From Cordilura impudica (lineage: Eukaryota > Arthropoda > Insecta > Diptera > Scathophagidae), in the NCBI GenBank assembly GCA_963682025.1, contig OY821518.1:9471590-9535589 (forward strand): 64,000 nucleotides of DNA, in the 5' to 3' direction. The position numbers and the translations under genes are program-made. The stretch's first letter is position 1. Each line of letters starts with the position of its first letter. The notes below the pieces were generated by a model. That model worked only from the letters and a program-made list of their open reading frames with translations. It was not told the DNA's origin and did no database searches. Shown one piece after another: positions 47,062 through 59,130 of the stretch.

Positions 47062-48527
47062 TAATTGCCAATCGTTTAGAAATGCCAAAAATTAATTATT
47101 AATACAAATTTAAATTGTAACCAATAATTTGCTACAATATATAAATAAAAATTTTCGGTTTAAAATATGTTTTTCACCAATATTTAGTATTAATGCGTAT
47201 TACACAGAATTTAATAGGTTGTCTCAATTGAATCGGTATAAATGTTTTTAAACAAATTTTGATTGGTAGCAAGTTTTGATACCATAATTTTATAAGAATT
47301 ATGTATATATGGTAGTAAATGAAGAAAATCAAATTAATTTTTTAAATATTTAAAAATATTTAAAATATTTAACAATAATAAATTTGTTTAGAGGTATTCA
47401 ATATTTTTTTTGTGTGTAGGCATTTCGTTTAAAGCAATCCCATCATACTCATATGATATATTTCTACTGAAAAATTCTCTGATAAGAAATTTGAAAAAAT
47501 GTTCGATCTTGATAATATTGGTTGAGGTCAATACCTTATTTTCCTTCAAAATATTGAGCGATTTTGTAATCGTTTGACTAATGCCTGCAGTAATATGATA
47601 ACAATTTCAAATTCCCCTAACTCAGTCGTTAGTACATATTTCTATTACAGAACATATATGTACGTAGCATAAAAGATTGAATCAGTATCAGTGTTGCCAT
47701 AAATACTTCGTCTGTAAAATAAATTTGTAGAAACTTTTTAAAGTGTGTAATGTAGCGGTCATTTCCAAAATACATATTTTAGAATTCTTTACTGACATGT
47801 TTTTAAAGGATTTTTGTAAGACAGTACTAAAATTATAATTCTCATTTATTAATTACGGAACAGATTGAAATGAATAAATTGCATAATGGTCTAAATTAGT
47901 TGCCATTATAATAATGCTTAAGAGAAATAAATTCAGATGCGGAAGCCGGCCCAAGATGATTATTCGTGTGCAATCAAAAACTTATTCTTTTTTAAAATAA
48001 CTTTTTAACATTTTTTCACACTTCCAGAGTGCAGTTTTTACATTTGGTTTGAAATCTCGAAATTGAATCATGTGCGTTTGAGAGTTGTCAGTTTTATTTT
48101 TGTCTGCAAAGCTAAATGAAATAAATAAAATAATTCATTAAAATTTATGAATTAAACTATTAGTAATGTTCTGTGAATGTTTCGTTATCTTTTTCAAAAT
48201 AAATTTTTTGTTTGTAGTCTTATTTTTATTAAATACATAAAACAAGAACAAATACTGGTGCTTTCTCTTTCAGTATGTATGTACGTATATACATACATAG
48301 ATATAAATCAAGAGAACAGTCTTGCCATTTTAGCGTTTTGGATGATAGATGCTAACTTTTCTAAAAAAAAATAGTTGTTGCTTATTAGATTACAAATAAA
48401 GAAAATTTACTTATTAAATTGAATAACGAATTTTGAATTCCTATCCCCATAGGGGATAAAAAAAAATCTATTTGAAATGAGTAAAAAAAACATTGTCTGT
48501 GGGAACTAGGTCATTTTTCATTTCAAA
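47062..48527. other. AT-rich stretch without recognisable gene
   Basis: No domain and no relationship to the repeat families of the window was seen. Confidence 0.5.
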
Positions 48528-49485
48528 TATGATATAAAGTATCATATAGTTTAGACCGACATGAGTTTAGAGAAAGGCTCTTAGGGCTAACTAATTGAGT
48601 ATGGAAAATAAGCATAACCCCAATTTGTGTGTCATTGTTATAAATTTGTTGCTTTCCGAAATAAAAAAAGTTGATATCGAATGCCGTTTTCATATCGCAC
48701 CTGTACCTCTTAAGTGAGTCAACTCAATTTTCCGTTTTTGCAAGAAAATGATACACAGTGGTCATATCTATCCACTGTAAAAATCTTACATCGGGTTTTC
48801 TAGTCTTTCGCAAAAAAAAAAAATAAATAAATAAAGTCGTAACCCTCTTTGTGTTATAAGAGTAGCTTCTTTAGAATCCACTAAAAAGACATATTTTGAG
48901 TGGCACCCAAAAAATGAAACAGCTGTTTTTAAATTTTATAGTAAATATTAAAAAAAAAAAACGTTTTTTGCCTCTACTGAAAATTTGTAAATTTTGAGTT
49001 GACTCTGGTACAGGTGCGATATGGGGACTAGGTCGAAAAATGGACCGATTTATTTTTCGAAAAAACTATATTTCGATAACTAGCTATATATGGGAAATTT
49101 GTTGAAAAATTGTCCTGCAGGGTTTATTTTTGGGGTACTAATTAATAGTTTAATAGTTTCGACCGCGATTTACATATATGATAATATGGTTCTTAGGGCA
49201 AGATAAGACGAGGTCATTTGTATAGGAACTAGGTCTGAGTATTTACCGATTTCAATAGCGTTCGTCCTATTGCCGACAAAAGGTAATTTAGAAAATTTCA
49301 TCAAAAGGTATTCATATTTGCTACCTGTAGCTTGATTACAAGGTTTTACAGACGTATGGACGGATATCGCTAAATGATTCTGAGTCGATCTGTAAATTAA
49401 AGGGTGTGTCTTGGTCAGATATTTTTGTTAGTTACAAACATCAGCACAAATTCATTATACCCTCACCACATACTGGTATAGGGTA
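48528..49485 (+). mobile_element. Family-B noncoding repeat, copy 4 (diverged, with MITE insertion)
   Basis: From atcatatagtttagaccgac to ccacatactggtatagggta. The GTCY tract has shrunk to gacgtatggacggata. The body is split by the small TIR element at 48695-49019 and its end abuts Helitron-like copy 11. Confidence 0.65.
48695..49019. mobile_element. 325-bp MITE with TA target duplication
   Basis: Perfect 13-bp TIR TCGCACCTGTACC at both ends, continuing on both sides with GAGTCAACTCAA. TA lies directly outside each end. It interrupts a family-B copy at a position that is continuous in the other copies. Noncoding, poly-A-rich inside. Confidence 0.75.
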
Positions 49486-49935
49486 TCTATAATATTAATA
49501 GGTAAGGCGATTTCTTGTGACCGATGTTTTGTTCAACAGTTTTATCCCGATTTTGAGCAAACGTATATTATTTGAAAAATATTTCGTTTTAGCTGCCCAC
49601 CAGCTTTACAGATTTTAAAATTTTAATTTTTTTTGAGTAAATTGCATTTTAAGTTGCTACTAACACATACATAAAATTATGCAATGCTATGTGTGTGTTT
49701 ATTAAATGTGTTAATGTGTTTGTAAAATAAAAGTTTTGTTTTCTTCATTCACAATAATAATTGTGTTGAATTGAAAAATAGTGTTGGTCATAAACCAATA
49801 AATAGTAATACTTATTTAAAAAGTGCTGAATTGTGAATTGGCTAAAATTGATTAGCATAACTTTGGGGTCTTTTTTTTAAATGAAGGAATAAAGTTTCCT
49901 AGAATTTGCACTCGAATTTCGAAGGAATCTGCTAG
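49486..49935 (+). mobile_element. Helitron-like element, copy 11
   Basis: Starts TCTATAATATTAATAGG after A and ends CTAG (49932-49935) before T. Longer subfamily with the internal caataataattgtg segment. Confidence 0.75.
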
Positions 49936-50200
49936 TAAAAAATTAATTTGAAACATAAAAAATTAAATTTCAAATTAATAACATTATATGAGGAGGTCCA
50001 TAACAAAACGAAATAATTCCACCAGAACACTTCTTGCAAAAATTAATAAATTTAATTAAAGTCAGTAGAATATATATTGGAATTGTTTCATTTTGGTCTA
50101 AATCATTATTTTTGGTATTGAAGTACAGTAAAAATATTGATTTTTGGTATATTTTATAACAATGGGCACATAGATTTCATTATGTAGAACCGGATGTAGT

Positions 50201-50241
<41 letters not shown>

Positions 50242-50600
50242 TAAAAAGTGGAATTATTGCGTTTTGTTAATTTTCTAAAGTTTCGGTTTTATAAATTTGT
50301 TTGTTTACACATAACCCTACAAAATTAAGAAGCAATTATAAAGTGTTGCAAAATTTCTTAATTCTATAATTTTAATAAGGTGATACTATTTGGTTCGTGA
50401 TATTATTTTAATAGTATCACTAAAACTCAGAAACATTTCGTGACACTATTTGGTTCGTGAAACTATTTGGTGTAGTGGTACTATATGTCCGATGTCCGTT
50501 ATTAAAAAGTTTCCATTTAAAAATCTAGAAATTTAATTTGAAATTTAAAAAAAAAAATTTATTTAAAAATCAAAAAAAAAATCAATTTGAAGTTAAAATA
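49936..50600. other. AT-rich stretch with long A-run
   Basis: Contains a run of about 30 A at 50202-50231 and no gene. The short phrase tatttggttcgtgatact recurs three times around 50390-50470. Confidence 0.5.
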
Positions 50601-50655
50601 GAGTGTTAACTTCGGCTATGCCGAATCTTTGCTACCCTCCAACCGGGTTTTACGT
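50601..50655 (-). mobile_element. Terminal fragment of composite element M
   Basis: Contains gagtgttaacttcggctatg and ccgaatctttgctaccctcc, the hairpin end also seen at 51921 and 30000. The rest of the element is absent. Confidence 0.6.
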
Positions 50656-50699
50656 TTACATTAATATCTGAACTTATTGCTCTATTTATAACAAATTTA

Positions 50700-51920
50700 A
50701 AGTAAAATATTTTAAATCATTAATGGGTTACACTAGGGTACTGTCAATTCACCTATACTTTTCAATATATTCTTTTTAGACGTACTAAGCAAAATTGAAA
50801 ATGTTATAGCTTTTGCAAATGATATTATAATATTTCATGCTGACTGCACAATTGATAAAATTAATAAAAACTTACAAAATCTGTTCAATATCGACGAACA
50901 ATTTGCCTTGGATTGGAATATGAAAAAAAAATATTGAAAAATGTAAAACAATATTATTTAGATCTACATTAGAAAAACTGGAAATCATTTAGAATTAAGT
51001 CCAACATAACTAATTCTAATATACCAAACAAAGAAATTGTCAAATATCTAGGCATATGACTAATTTTTAAGAAACATTTGGCATACCACCATGTGAAGGC
51101 AAATATTGTATAAATAATTAATATCACTTTTTTAAGTGATCTCGGTTTGAAAATGTACCGTACCACACGCGATTTCTAAAAAAAGTCAGTTTTTTTAAAT
51201 ATTTTTCTTCATATAACTAGATATTTATATCTATAATATTAATAGGCTTGGCGATTTCTTGTGACCGATGTTTTGTTCTACCGTTTTATCCCGATTATGA
51301 CCAAACGCATATTATTTGAAAGGTATTTCTTTTTAGCGGTTTTGCAGACTTACAGATTTTTTAATTTTTTCTTTTGTTTTAAGTAAATTGCATTTAAAGT
51401 TGGTACTAACACATACATAAAATTATACAATGCTGATTTGTTGATTTGTGAATTGGCTGCAATTGATTAGCATACCTTTAGGGTCTTTATTTTATGAAAA
51501 AATCAAATTTCCTAGAATTTGCACTCGAATTTCGAGGGCTGGAATTTGCTAGTAACTAATAATCGTCCTAATGTACAAAACTTCGTTTTCTTAAGCAGTT
51601 CAATTCGCAAAGAAAGATATAAAAGGTCTTCATACTTTTCTATGCCCTATTCGACAATGATATGCCATTTTTCCAATTTGCAAAAATTTTAAAAAGTTGT
51701 ATGTCTAATATACATATTTATATAAATTTTTATATTTGAACAATCACGTCAAAGAGGTACTTCTCAAAGTAAGGAAAGCATTCTTCTTATATAAAGCATT
51801 ATATTTTTCAAGGTATATTAAGTCTAGAGTAAAGATTATTGTGCATCAGTCACTTATTAGACCAATTCTAACATATGAATGTCCTATTTGATTTAATATT
51901 TTACCATCTTATATGGAAAC
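50700..51920 (+). pseudogene. Jockey-type LINE relic 3
   Basis: Plus-strand pieces of a reverse transcriptase. GTVNSPILFNIFFLD and VIAFANDIIIFHAD (50740-50850) form the catalytic block; the usual ADD has become AND, a lost catalytic Asp. Then NLFNIDEQFALDWNM follows and, after a Helitron-like copy (51230-51552), VRKAFFLYKAL and VHQSLIRPILTYECPIWF (51770-51900). The block order is that of Jockey-clade ORF2 C-terminal halves. It is cut off at about 51920 by composite element M copy 2. Confidence 0.75.
51230..51552 (+). mobile_element. Helitron-like element, copy 12
   Basis: TC start after A, CTAG end at 51549-51552 before T, intact CTCGAATTTCGAG palindrome. Inserted in LINE relic 3. Confidence 0.75.
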
Positions 51921-52108
51921 CAGTAAGAGTGTTAAATTCGGCTGTTCCGCATTTTTTGGTACCTTCCATTTGCATCTTAAACCCAATATTGCTACCAATG
52001 TTGAGGTACGGCTACCACTTTAAAACTGTTGCCGTTACTGAAACATTAATCCCGAATACCAATTAAATTGAAAGTTAATTGTTTTTCTTTTTGGCCAGTT
52101 TCTATTAT

Positions 52109-52295
52109 CTATTTATTTATATTAATTACAATTCAAAGTAAATTTGTATTCTAATTTGGGTCCAGGGATAAGCCGGGTGACAAAGACCATTTGGCTGGTT
52201 TTTGCAGCGACAGACCAAAGTCTCTGGTGGGAATCGAACCCACGACCCCCGCATGATAGGCGAGCACGCTACCTATTCACCTACCGGGGCGCTTA
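52109..52295 (-). mobile_element. tRNA-Gly-derived SINE, copy 2
   Basis: Minus-strand copy: GCGCCCCGGTAGGTGAATAG, anticodon-arm region CTCGCCTATCATGCGGG, box B GGGTTCGATTCCC, then ctttggtctgtcgctg as in copy 1, a diverged body and an AT-rich tail. It is flanked by ccagtttctattat (52095-52108) and ccagtttctgttat (52296-52309), a 14-bp target duplication with one mismatch. It sits inside composite element M copy 2. Confidence 0.85.
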
Positions 52296-52611
52296 CCAGT
52301 TTCTGTTATAATTTCTTTTTATAAAAAATAACGATCATGTCTTTTATAGAAAGAATCAATTACTATTTGATTACTAGAGTAGAACACTAACGAAATTCAT
52401 TATTTAACGCAGACGGCGTTATAATACCCAAAGTTTGATCCATAATAAAATGTTTTGAGACCTTAGAAGTTATATGATAATTAAAAAGAAAAAATCAAAT
52501 TCTTGGCTAAAAATTATTATATTAAAAATAAACAAATTTTAAAATATTTTTTATATGAATTATCTAGTAATATGTAAATTTAAGGATACATTTAATACAA
52601 AAAAAGTAAAG

Positions 52612-52978
52612 TCTATAATATTAATAGGCTAGGCGATTTCTTGTGACCGATGTTTTGTTCTACCGTTTTATCCCGATTTTGGCGAAACGTATATTATTTG
52701 AAAGGTATTTCTTTTTAGCCGTTTTGCAGATTTACAGGTTTTTAAATTTTTCCCTTTATTTTGAGTAAATTACATTTAAAATTTCTACCAACACATACAT
52801 AATATTACACATATGCTATGTGTGTCTTATTAAATTTGTTAATGTTTTTGTTTATGAGTTTGTTATCTTCATTCACAATAATAATAAACCATTAAAGTGT
52901 TGGTTTGTGCATTGGCTAAGTTGAAAAATAAAGCTGCCTAGAAATTGCACTCGAATTTCGGGTGCTGAAATCTGCTAG
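52612..52978 (+). mobile_element. Helitron-like element, copy 13
   Basis: TCTATAATATTAATAGGC start (here after G), CTAG end at 52975-52978 before T. Inserted in composite element M copy 2. Confidence 0.75.
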
Positions 52979-53019
52979 TAAATAATAAAAACAAGTAAGA
53001 AACTAAAGATAGAAATTAA

Positions 53020-53950
53020 AACTTTTAATATTTAATTTTTAATTTTTTATTTTTCATTCTTAATTTTCATTTTTCGTCTTTCATTTTTCATTTTTCCAAT
53101 TTCATTTTTCATTTTAATTTTTTATATTTCATTTTTTATATTTCGTTTTTTATTTTTTATTTTTCATTTCTCAGTTTTTCATTTTTCATTTTTATTTTCC
53201 GTTTTAATTTTTAATTTTTCAGTTTTAATTTTTCATTTTTAATTTTTAATTTTTAATTTTTAATTTTTAATTTTTAATTTTTAATTTTTAATTTTTAATT
53301 TTTAATTTTTAATTTTTAATTTGTAATGTGTAATTTTAAATTTTTCATTTTTATTAATTATTAATTTTTAGTTTTTAATTTTTAATTTTAATTTTTTAAT
53401 TTTTAATTTTTAATTTTTAATTTTTAATTTTTAATTTTTAATTTTTAATTTTTAATTTTTAATTTTTAATTTTTAGTTTTTAATTTTTAATTTTTGATTT
53501 TTAGTTTTTAATTTTTAAGTTTTAGTTTTTAATTTTGATTTTTAATTTTTAATTTTTAATTTTTAATTTTTAATTTTTAATTTTTAATTTTTAATTTTTA
53601 ATTTTTTATTTTTAATTTTTAAATTTTAATTTTTAATTTTTAATTTTAAATAATTTAATTTTTAATTTTAAATAATTTAATTTTTAATTTTTAATTTTTA
53701 ATTTTTAGTTTTTAATTTTTAATTTTTAATTTTAAATAATTTAATTTTTTTTTTTTTTTTTTAATTTTTAATTTTTAACTTTTAATTTTTAATTTTTAAT
53801 TTTTAGTTTTTAGTTTTTAATTTTTAATTTGTAATTTGTAATTTGTAATTTTTAATTTTTAATTTCTATTAATTATTAATTTTTAGTTTTTAATTTTTAA
53901 TTTGTAATTTTTAATTTTTCATTTTTCATTTTTCTTTTTTCATTAGGGAT
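53020..53950. repeat. (AATTTTT)n microsatellite
   Basis: Mostly 7-bp units aattttt with runs of perfect copies near 53230-53320 and 53400-53470, degenerating to cattttt/catttttc at both ends. Confidence 0.9.
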
Positions 53951-54479
53951 TATATTTTTCTTTCATATTGGCCATTTTTTTTTTATTATATCGTGACAAC
54001 GATAAAAAATATGTGGTAATACTACTAACATAGCTCATGATAATTGTGTTTCCATCATTTTTTTTGTGACTTTTTTTGAATTGTGAATGTTGTTGTACAA
54101 CTATTACGTTGAACCACTAAAATATTACAACAAACACATTGAGTTTTCGGTTTTTTTAGAGGTGTCTACATATTTTTGATCGTATCTGAGCACAGTGAAG
54201 CCCGATTTACCCCATTTTAAATAGCAACCTGGTAGGAATAATGGCAAATGATATTATAGTAACCATAGTAAATGGTTTATTATGTGAATGAGCCTGATTT
54301 CAACAGACAGACGGACAGACGGACATCGCTATATCGACTCGAGCTGTGATAAGGATCAAGAATATATATACTTTGTGGGGTCGGAAATTAGTTTTTCGAT
54401 GCGTTACAAACGGAATGACAAACCTATATATACCCTCTGCTACTTAGGTGTGGAGGATATAAAAATTCGGGTATTAGAA

Positions 54480-54890
54480 AGAAAAGGTTTAAGGCCTTGC
54501 AATTTGTTAGTTACATCCCCAGAAAAAATGTATATAATGCATCAGTTATAATAAGAATTGATAATTTTGTCATTGATTTATTAAGTTATAATATTTTGAG
54601 ATGCATATCATGAACAGAAAATAATTTAATAATGGTTCCGTACTATTCAAATTAAGAATACACACTTATCTGAAACATAGCAAAAAGGATTCATCCAACC
54701 GGAGGGCTATTTATATCTAGATAAAATAAATTTAATACAAAATAAATATTAAAGCAGCCAGTTGCAATAGTGCAACACCAAATACTTTTAGATATGATGA
54801 AAGTATCGCTAATAGAGAACTTTACTTTTTTCAAAGATTGAAAACCAAATTCTGGTGGTCACATTAGTAAAATTTTACAGTTCCTCGCCC
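54480..54890. other. AT-rich stretch without recognisable gene
   Basis: No motif recognised. Confidence 0.5.
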
Positions 54891-54899
54891 TTTTTTAAC

Positions 54900-55170
54900 C
54901 TTTATGCTGGCTACATACCAGGAAATGGTTGCTTCAACGGTTGCCTCAACCAACGAAAAATATCAAAAACGTTTTGATTTCGTTTCAAAAAGTTTTTGAT
55001 ATTTTTCGTTGGTTGATGCAACCGTTGCTAAGTGTGACGGACGGGCAGACAGACAGACGGACCTCGCTAAATCGACTCGATTTATATATACTATGTAGGG
55101 TCGCAAATTCATTTTTCGATGCGTTTCAAATGGGACCTGCATAGTAGTGTGCAGGGTATACAAAATCCAC
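54900..55170 (+). mobile_element. Third GTCY-type noncoding repeat with strong hairpin
   Basis: Contains a hairpin at 54935-55027, then gacggacgggcagacagacagacggac. The shared motif cctcgctaaatcgactcg and a tail (tatactatgtagggtcgcaa...ttttcgatgcgtttc) related to body 2 of composite element M follow. It ends near gtgcagggtatac. A relative of, but distinct from, the other two GTCY families. Confidence 0.6.
54935..55027. repeat. 93-bp near-perfect hairpin
   Basis: The left arm starts CAACGGTTGC, contains CAACCAACGAAAAATATC and ends AAAAAC. The right arm is its inverse, GTTTTTGATATTTTTCG to GCAACCGTTG. Loop is about 10-15 nt, with few mismatches over about 40 bp. Confidence 0.8.
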
Positions 55171-56700
55171 TTATTTTTAGATTTTGTTTTAATTCAATAT
55201 AGAAGATTTTGAAATTCAATTGAAATGTGTAATTGAAGACTTGTAGATGTTTATTTCATTTTATGTAATCCTTTTTTCACCTTTTTTATTTTTATTAAAA
55301 TAAAAATATTTATTTTATGAATTAAAAATTGGTGAAAATTGAAGGAGAAAAACGCACTATTTTAGATTTTGTGGCAACCCTGCTAGCATTTGGTTTAATT
55401 AGGTTTTAGCTGACTTTCATTTATACTGCCCTAGCGTTGGTGGCATTTTCATACTGAATTTCGTCTGCGCGTGGCTGAAATGTTTACATAACTTTTTTTA
55501 CTTTTTTTTGTTTCTTTTTACAATGTCGTTTCATGTTTTATATGTTAGTGGTCGGTCTGATATAAATAAATGATATTTTTTGTTGAACATTTTGGATATT
55601 GAAATACAAAGTTCTTAAAATGAGGCGCTTTTTTTATAATTTTAAAAGATAAGAAATATGATGTTGAATTTGAGTTAAATATACATACATACGTACATAC
55701 ATACATATTATATACATAGAAATAAAGTTTCAAGTGCAATATTCTCTTTTTTTTACACCTGTTCAAAGGAATTTCTAAACCGCAATATGTTTGTTTGTAT
55801 ATCTACTTATTTAATATTTTATCAGTATTAACATCATTTAAAACTATATAGAAAAATTAACGCGAATATTTTAATAATAATTTATAACGTAAATAAACTT
55901 GTATAAAAATAAATAAAAAATTAGTCAACATATTATTCAGATTAATCATGAAACCACCGCAGTGTCATGGAAATAATTGTGGGAATATAGTCTGTAGGTT
56001 TCTAGAGCTATTTTAAAGCATCATTGCGAAAGATCATTGAATTCATTCAAGTACAACGCACCCAAATATCAATAAAAGAAAGCCCCATAATAAATAATAC
56101 CTTAACCCTCAGATGTCACCTTTTTAAAGCATTTTGGTTAAAAAGTTTTTCCACCTGCTCTGTAAAATTTTCTTGTCAAGTTGTTAGTGTAATTTAGGAA
56201 ACCAACACATTGTTGAGAAGAAATTGAAAATCTATTAAGAAAATCTATTAAAATTAGTAACATGTCAATTATTATAAATGTGCGTTTGTTTCGTCAATAA
56301 GGAATGACCGACCTTGTCATAAATTTATTGAGTCACAAACAAAAAAAAAAAAAAAAACAAAAAAAATATGCGAAATTTTAGCATCTAACGGTAAATACTT
56401 TTATTGATCGGTTGTATTCATTTAACGGTTAAACACAATTTAAACGAACAATTTCTATACATTTTTACTGGCATTCATTTGACAGATGAATGACAGATAA
56501 AATAAAAACAAACAAATATATAAACAATGACCTCGTTGTAATTTTATAATAAAAATTTAGGTACACGAACCCTCGAATTGCAGAAAAGACAATGAAACAC
56601 TGATAAATTTAAAATATTCTTTAAAATATAAACAGTGGTCTTGAAAAATTCATTTATTATGAAATAGTGCGATAGACTAGATTGCATCTTTAACAATAGT
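55170..56700. other. AT-rich stretch without recognisable gene
   Basis: Homopolymer A near 56340-56360 and a (catacata)n stretch at 55682-55705. No gene recognised. Confidence 0.5.
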
Positions 56701-56702
56701 TT

Positions 56703-57277
56703 TTGTTTGGTCTAAACCGAACTGTACGATATCTTACACTATGAGTTGTGGAAATGGATGCTAGCTCTAGACGTACTGGACGAGGTTAATAATGGACATA
56801 CAAAAATAAACATAAATGGGGGGACATATCCAAAAAATTATCGGATAAAGATAATATTTAGTGAGATCATTTATTTGTTCCCCAAAAACATATAAAGGGT
56901 GTTTTTTTTTAGAGGTTCTCCACTTTGAGTTTTTAACACTGCTTTTATTGCCATCTGAATTAACAGCTGATAGTTACTTTTTGCTTAGTTTGGTTTGCCA
57001 TTTCAACGCTTGCAAATTGTTGAAATTTTCTATCAAAATAATGTTTCTCTTCGTACTTTGTGCATTTTATGGTAGCCATAATTGTCCACAGACATGGAAA
57101 ACAGACGGACAGACGTACAGACAGACGGACTGCCGGACATCGCTAAATCGACTCAGAAAGTGATTCTTAGTCGATCAGTATAATAAAAGATGAATCCAGG
57201 TCAAATATTTTTGGTAGTTACAAACATCAGCACAAAGTCATTATACCCTGACCACATAGTGGTATAGGGTGTAAATG
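56703..57277 (+). mobile_element. Family-B noncoding repeat, copy 5 (with foreign middle)
   Basis: Diverged start ggtctaaaccgaactgtacg and well-preserved end from acagacggacagac through catcgctaaatcgactcag to agtggtatagggtgt. Between about 56893 and 57080 the sequence is not family B. That part opens with aaagggtgttttttttagagg, which resembles a mariner-type terminus. Confidence 0.6.
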
Positions 57278-57647
57278 CGTAAACATAAAATTTCGAATAA
57301 ATCTAACTTTAAGAAGGCTCTTGAAGAAGAGTGGTGCAAAATTAACGACGAAACATGCAAAAAGTTAGTCGACTCGATGCCAAAAAGGATTAATGCATTT
57401 AATAATACCGAAGGTGGTCCAACAGAATACTAAACTTATTTTAATATTTATGTGTCCTATTTTTTTTTTTTTTTTCAATAACATGTCCTGTACGATTTTA
57501 AGTGAACGATTAATATTTTTTTATATAGTGAACTATTGAATTTCCTGTTTTTATGTTTAAACTACCAGTATACCCGCTACGTTGTTAGCGTAATTATTAT
57601 ATCAATTATTTGAGCCTTAATAATATTTAAAAGCAATAAGAAATATG

Positions 57648-57850
57648 GTGTGAGTGACAATACGATGGAAACAAAATATATTTTTGACGACTTGGACGGT
57701 CAATACCAAAAAATTTTATCATAAAATTAAAAACTATTTTAACAAAGAAGAAATATTAACATAACTTCAGAAAAAATTAACAAAACTTAAAAGTATTAAT
57801 TTTTATGCTGTTGACATAACAATGGAAACCTTTACTTCACAATAACACAT
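57648..57850. mobile_element. Terminal fragment of the Tc1-like family seen at 8862
   Basis: The stretch gtgagtgacaatacgatgg through ggtcaataccaaaa to tgacataacaatggaaacc matches 8868-9075 in order. No transposase follows. Confidence 0.7.
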
Positions 57851-57894
57851 GGCCTTGGGGGTAGAGATTCTTATACCGAACGATTGATTAATTT

Positions 57895-59130
57895 GATTAA
57901 TTTATTTAATTTTTAATTTTTAATTTTTAATTTTTAATTTTTAATTTTTAATTTTTAATTTTTAATTTTTAATTTTTAATTTTTAATTTTTAATTTTTAA
58001 TTTTTAATTTTTAATTTTTAATTTAAATTTTTAATTTTTAAGCTTTAATTTTTCGTTATTCATTATTCATTTTTCATCTTTCATTACTCATTTTTCAATC
58101 TTAATTTTTCATGTTCCATTTTTCAATTTTCGTTTTACACTTTCCATATTCCATTTTTCATATTTCAGTTTCCATTTTCCATTTCAAATTTTTCATTTTT
58201 TAATTTTTCATCACATTTTTTAATTTTCGTTATTCATTTTCCACTTTCCATTTTTAATTTTTCAATTTTCATTTTCCATTTTTAATTTTTCAATTTCCAT
58301 TTTTCATTTTTCAATATTCATTTTCCATTTTTCATTTTTAAATTTCCATTTTGCATTTTTAATTTTTCAATTTTCATTTTCCATTTTTAATTTTTCAATT
58401 TTCATTTTTAATTTTTCAGTTTTCATTTTCCATTTTTCATTTTCCGTTTTTCGTTCTTCAATTTTCGTTTTCCATTTTTAATTTTTAAATTTTCATTTTC
58501 CATTTTCCATTTCCATTTTCCCTTTTTCAATTTTCATTTTCCATTTTTCATATTTCCGTTTTCTTCTTCATTTTCCACTTTCCATTTTTCATTTTCCATT
58601 TTTCAATTTTCATTTTTCAATTTTTATTTTCCATTTTTCAATTTCATTTTCCATTTTCCATTTTTCATTTTTCAATTTTCATTTTCCATTTCCATTTTCC
58701 GTTTTTCAATTTCCATTTTTCATATTTCCGTTTTCGTTTCCATTTTCCACTTTCCTTATACATTTTTCAATTTTCATTTTCCATTTTTCAATTTTCATTT
58801 TTCAATTTTCATTTTCCATTTTTCAATTTCATTTTCCATTTTTCATTTTACATTTTCCATTTTTCATTTTTAAATTTTTTTTTTCATTTTCCATTTTCCA
58901 TTCTTCATTTTTCATATTCTATTTTACATTTTTCATTTTCCATTTTCCGTTTTTCATTTTCCATTCTCAATTTTCTGTTTTCCATTTTTAATTTTTCCAT
59001 TTTCTTTTTTCATTTTCCATTTTTCATTTTCCATTTTCTATTCTCTATTTTTCATTTTCTATTTTCCATTTTCCGTTTTTCATTTTCCATTTTCATTTTC
59101 CATTGGAAAATTTCCATTTTTCATTTTCAT
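57895..59130. repeat. Degenerate T-rich microsatellite, about 1.2 kb
   Basis: Starts as near-perfect aattttt units and changes into interleaved ttttcatt, ttccattttt and ttcaatttt units without a fixed period. Confidence 0.85.

Larger units (their letters stand above)
51921..54478 (+). mobile_element. Composite microsatellite element M, copy 2
   Basis: Begins with agtgttaaattcggctgttcc, then body 1 (to about 52600, interrupted by a SINE), a Helitron-like insertion, an array of aattttt units (53020-53950), then body 2 (53950-54478). Body 2 holds the cagacggacagacggac tract, catcgctatatcgactcgag and a final cctctgctac...gtggaggatat. Both bodies match copy 1 (28928-30009) in the same relative order and orientation, which supports one composite element. 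It interrupts LINE relic 3. Confidence 0.7.
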
